Below, in pieces: positions 61,295 to 64,000 of a DNA stretch of 64,000 nucleotides. Source of the DNA: Streptomyces sp. TS71-3. GTDB taxonomy: Bacteria > Actinomycetota > Actinomycetes > Streptomycetales > Streptomycetaceae. Position 1 is the first letter of the stretch, and the number at the start of each line of letters is the position of its first letter. The notes beneath the pieces are model-generated. The model was given only the letters and a program-made list of their open reading frames with translations. It ran no database searches and was not told the DNA's origin. The DNA is taken from the NCBI RefSeq assembly GCF_018327685.1, contig NZ_BNEL01000001.1, forward strand, positions 5,705,501 to 5,769,500. Reading direction: 5' to 3'. Both the position numbers and the translations under genes were made by a program.

Positions 61295-61950
61295 TGGCCC
61301 CATGGGTCGGCCCCGTCGCGAGCTACCTCGCCGGCGGCCTGCGAGAAACCGCCCTGCTGGCCCTGGTCAGCATCGCCGCCAGCCTCGTCGCAGGAACTCT
61401 GCTCGGCACCGTACTCACCCTGCCCGGCAGAGGAATCCGGGCGGTGGTCCGCGCCTACGTCGAGGTCTGGCGGGGCCTGCCGATCATCATCATCCTGTTC
61501 TTCATCTTCTTCGTCCTGCCCATCATCGGCATACGGGTGGACACCTTCACCGCCGCCGCCATCGGACTGTCCCTGTGGGGCAGCGCCAACATGGCCGAAG
61601 TGGTCCGCGGCGCCGTCCAGTCGGTGCCCCGGGGGCAGGCCGAGGCCGCCGCGGCACTCGGCTTCTCCTGGACCGGACGGATGCGGCACGTCCTCCTTCC
61701 CCAGGCCGCGCGGCGAGCACTGCCCCCGCTGATCGGGCTCGTCGTCAACCTCACCCAGCAGACCTCGCTGGCCGCCGTCATCGGACTGCTCGACGTCCTC
61801 GAAGCGGCACAACGGTCCATCGAACGGCTCACCCTCTCCGGCGGCTCCTCCCACGCGGTACCGATCCTCGGTGCCGTACTCGCCGTCTTCTTCGTCATCT
61901 GCCTGCCGCTGACGATGCTGTCCCGCTGGTACGAGCGCAGGCTCCACTGA
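61294..61950 (+). CDS. Amino-acid ABC transporter permease (second)
   Basis: A 218-aa permease with GGLRETALLALVSIAASLVA, YVEVWRGLPIIIILFFIFFV and the EAA loop AEAAAALGFSWTGRMRHVLL. ATG 61294 overlaps the previous TGA as TGATG and has GGGAGGA nearby. Completes the importer. Confidence 0.91.
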   Translation: MAPWVGPVASYLAGGLRETALLALVSIAASLVAGTLLGTVLTLPGRGIRAVVRAYVEVWRGLPIIIILFFIFFVLPIIGIRVDTFTAAAIGLSLWGSANMAEVVRGAVQSVPRGQAEAAAALGFSWTGRMRHVLLPQAARRALPPLIGLVVNLTQQTSLAAVIGLLDVLEAAQRSIERLTLSGGSSHAVPILGAVLAVFFVICLPLTMLSRWYERRLH

Positions 61951-62032
61951 CGCGTCCGGCGCGCCGTGCGACTCCAGGGCGGCAGCGCCCTCGGTACCGA
62001 CACCGACATGGGAAAAGGGGGCACCGGCGATC

Positions 62033-62707
62033 ATGACCGTCCCGCGCCACACCCTGCTGAACGCCGCCTACGACCATCTGCGGGCCGCCATCCTCGACGG
62101 CTCCCTCGCCCCGGGCGCCCGCGTCACCGTCCGGCCCCTGACCGAACGGCTCGGCCTGAGCCCCACCCCCATCAAGGCCGCCCTCGCCGCGCTCGAACGC
62201 GAGGGCTTCCTCATCGCCATCCCGCACCGCGGCTACTTCGTCCCCGAAGTCAGCACCGATGACCTGCTGGAGCTGTACGAGCTGCGGGAGGCCGTCGACG
62301 GGATCGCCGCGCGCCGGACGGCGGCCTCGCCCGACCACGACCGGATCGCCACCCGGCTGCACCGGCTGCTCGCCGAGCAGCGCGAGGCCATCGAGGCGGA
62401 CGACCTGCACGCCTACGGGGAACTGGACCTCGCGTTCCACAGCCTCATCTGGGAAGGTTCGAGCAGCCGGCGGCTCATCCCCATCGCGGAGAACCTCATC
62501 GCCCAGGTGCGCCTGGGCAACCGTCTCTCCGCGCGGGCGCCCGGCCGATTACCGGTCGCTCTCGACGAGCACGAGGCCGTTCTCGAAGCGATCCGCAGGG
62601 GCGACCCGCGCGCCGCGGAGCGCCATATCCGCCGTCACGTCCGTGCGGCCGGCCAGGCGCTGCGGTGCTATCTCGGGGTACCGGGCGCGGCGGAGCAGCC
62701 GCGGTAG
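62033..62707 (+). CDS. GntR-family regulator, FCD subfamily
   Basis: A 224-aa regulator: winged HTH about residues 5-70 (LNAAYDHLRAAILDGSLAPG, RLGLSPTPIKAALAALEREG) and an FCD effector domain about 78-210 (LLELYELREAVDGIAARR, ELDLAFHSLIWEGSSSRRL, LDEHEAVLEAIRRGDPRAAE). It closes the ABC operon, 82 bp downstream on the same strand. The direct repeat at 58823-58860 is a possible target. Effector likely an amino or carboxylic acid. Confidence 0.9.
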   Translation: MTVPRHTLLNAAYDHLRAAILDGSLAPGARVTVRPLTERLGLSPTPIKAALAALEREGFLIAIPHRGYFVPEVSTDDLLELYELREAVDGIAARRTAASPDHDRIATRLHRLLAEQREAIEADDLHAYGELDLAFHSLIWEGSSSRRLIPIAENLIAQVRLGNRLSARAPGRLPVALDEHEAVLEAIRRGDPRAAERHIRRHVRAAGQALRCYLGVPGAAEQPR

Positions 62708-62825
62708 CCATGGGGCCACGCCAGGGCTGCGTGGTCGGACCCGTGCTGCCGCGCGCGGCGACGGCGGGCGCGAAGGGCGGCGCCGCGGAACGCGGCACCG
62801 CCCTCCGTGGTACGCCGTGCGGGGA

Positions 62826-63290
62826 TCAGAACACGAACGGACCCGGGTCCTGGGCCGTGGTGGCGTTGCAGGTCGCCGTGATGCCGATGACGGTGACCTT
62901 CAGGGTCTTCGCCTCCAGGCTGTCGCCCGCGGCGACGGTGCCGGTCAGGGGGCCGGAGTCGACACCGCTGCCCGCCGGGATGTCGGGGTTGGACTTGCCG
63001 GTGAACGTGACCGAGTCGGAGCCGTTCCTGGTGAGGGTGAGCGTGGACGAGGCGGAGCCCGCCGGGACGTCGAACGGCGCCTTCACGGCGTCCGTGGCGA
63101 TGTCGATGGTGGCGGAGGTGCCGTCCTGGGTGGCGGTGAGGGTCGCCGTTCCCGAGCCGAAGCTGCCGCAGTCGAAGCCGATGGTGGCCGACTCCGGGGC
63201 CACGGCGCCCGCGACGGGGGCGAAGGTGAGGCCGGCGGCCGCCACGCCGGCGGCCAGTGCGGTGCTGATTCCAAGCGAGCGGAGTTTCAC
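62826..63290 (-). CDS. Small secreted beta-rich protein
   Basis: A 154-aa exported protein. The Sec signal peptide (about 1-29: MKLRSLGISTALAAGVAAAG) ends VAGAVA. The mature part has two cysteines (FDCGSFG and TATCNATT) that could form one disulphide, and repeated Thr/Ser-rich strands (TATLTATQDGTSATIDIAT) as in Ig-like domains. I do not recognise a named family. GTG 63290 lies after a GGAGAGCAGG leader. Alone, no enzyme domain. Confidence 0.8.
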   Translation of the reverse strand: MKLRSLGISTALAAGVAAAGLTFAPVAGAVAPESATIGFDCGSFGSGTATLTATQDGTSATIDIATDAVKAPFDVPAGSASSTLTLTRNGSDSVTFTGKSNPDIPAGSGVDSGPLTGTVAAGDSLEAKTLKVTVIGITATCNATTAQDPGPFVF

Positions 63291-63711
63291 GGTTTTCCTG
63301 CTCTCCTGTGGGGGGTTGTGGGGGGTCGCACATCCCGCCACTGACGCCCGGCAACGGGCAACTCGTGTGCAGCATGGGGGAGTTGCGGGCCGTTGCGCCG
63401 CCAGTGGCGTGAGGCGCTGCCCATTGAGGCACGCACCGGTGGCCAGGGCAAGACCGCGGACCCGCTTTGTTGACATGCGCGAGACAAATTCAGCCGTCTT
63501 CCGTCCGCCGGCGTGCTCGCCGGTCCGCCCCGGAGACACCGGCCGGCGTGCGCCCTCCGCGGCACCGGATGCGGCCCGCTCCGGGATCCGCGCGGCGGAG
63601 CGAGGCACGCTCACCGGGCCCTCAGAGGCCCGTTTCCACCTGCCGGAAGACGGGCATCGATGTCTCGGCCCCGCGCCCCGGGGCCCACGCCCACACCCTT
63701 GTCCGTGCCTT
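63291..63711. other. Gene-free region upstream of the second palindromic element
   Basis: Contains leader and promoter sequence for the small secreted gene (leftward), a CGCCACTG...CAGTGGCG inverted pair (near 63339-63413), and no supported gene. Confidence 0.35.
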
Positions 63712-63913
63712 AGGGGTCCTTGCACTATGAGCGTCCGATAGGTCGCGTGGTCTGGTGCCGTGCATCGCAAGGCGCCGGAGAGTCCTCGATGGGGGTCCCC
63801 CCCCCGCTCGAGCGAAGCCGAGAGTGGGGGAGGAGCTACCAGGGCTTTCCGGCAACGCGGCGAGGTGCGGAGCCAGGCCGCGCGACCCGGGCGGGCACAG
63901 TGCAAGGACCCCT
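63712..63913. mobile_element. MITE-like palindromic element, copy 2
   Basis: Ends AGGGGTCCTTGCACT (63712-63726) and its complement (63899-63913) are perfect 15-bp inverted repeats that continue as a longer imperfect match (about 60 bp). Inside, CTGGTGCCGTGCATCGCAAG and GCAACGCGGCGAGGTGCGG match the inner half of copy 1 (588-672) on the opposite strand. A central hairpin (CTCGAGCG-rich, 63797-63830) differs from copy 1. No ORF. Related to copy 1 but with different terminal repeats. Confidence 0.65.
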
Positions 63914-64000
63914 CAGGGCCCGAGCCCACGCCCCAGGGGCCCTACCGCCTCAGGGGGCCCTGCCCCGCAGCCCCGTGAGGGCGCCCCGCCCCGGCCCGGC

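Overview
This 64 kb window has very high G+C, GC-rich third codon positions, many GTG/TTG starts with GGAGG-type ribosome-binding sites, and typical actinomycete gene families: a CYP105-like P450 with a 3Fe-4S ferredoxin, a LAETG sortase substrate, MmyB-like XRE, IclR, RpiR and GntR regulators, a lone type III polyketide synthase and an Acg-type nitroreductase. It looks like chromosomal DNA of a Streptomyces or close relative, from an accessory or catabolic part rather than the housekeeping core. I saw no rRNA, tRNA, CRISPR array, transposase gene or replication origin.

Layout. 0-7.5 kb: 3' end of a cyclic amidohydrolase, a 236-bp palindromic transposon-like repeat, a DHA2-type drug exporter divergent from a two-HTH Lrp/AsnC regulator, a methyltransferase, an orphan type III PKS with an MmyB-like regulator, and a translationally coupled pair of small proteins that could be toxin-antitoxin-like. 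7.7-16 kb: a cupin gene, then a catabolic locus under an IclR regulator (CoA-transferase, class V aminotransferase, FAD/4Fe-4S D-2-hydroxyacid dehydrogenase, ACS-type MFS importer). 16-24 kb: aldo/keto reductase, DinB-like protein, methyltransferase, P450 plus ferredoxin, MT0933-like protein, a second small-type aconitase and a LAETG cell-wall protein. 24-34 kb: a polar amino-acid ABC importer operon led by a C45 Ntn-hydrolase, a divergent RpiR regulator, then P5C reductase, an alpha/beta hydrolase, a proline-racemase-family enzyme and a GntR regulator, which together suggest use of a blocked or unusual cyclic amino acid. 34-44 kb: Na+/H+ antiporter, full-length KdpD without KdpE, DNA glycosylase, methyltransferase, a 5'-truncated KdpD, and an ABC transporter with a decapeptide-repeat N-terminus.

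44.7-54 kb is a dormancy/hypoxia-like island: DUF1876 protein, nicotinate phosphoribosyltransferase, CBS-BON protein, DevS/OsdK-like GAF histidine kinase, HSP20, Acg-like nitroreductase and phosphoketolase. DosR-like GGGAC boxes lie upstream of three of these genes, but no response regulator gene is in the window. 54.6-63.3 kb: secreted PHB-depolymerase-like esterase, Tat-exported M14 carboxypeptidase, a second polar amino-acid ABC importer with a GntR regulator, and a small secreted protein. The last 700 bp carry a second palindromic element related to the one near position 600.

Two design themes recur. Both ABC amino-acid importers sit with a hydrolase (C45 or M14) and a regulator. Several candidate operators are visible as repeats directly in front of the genes they would control (8256-8300, 28776-28830, 58823-58860).
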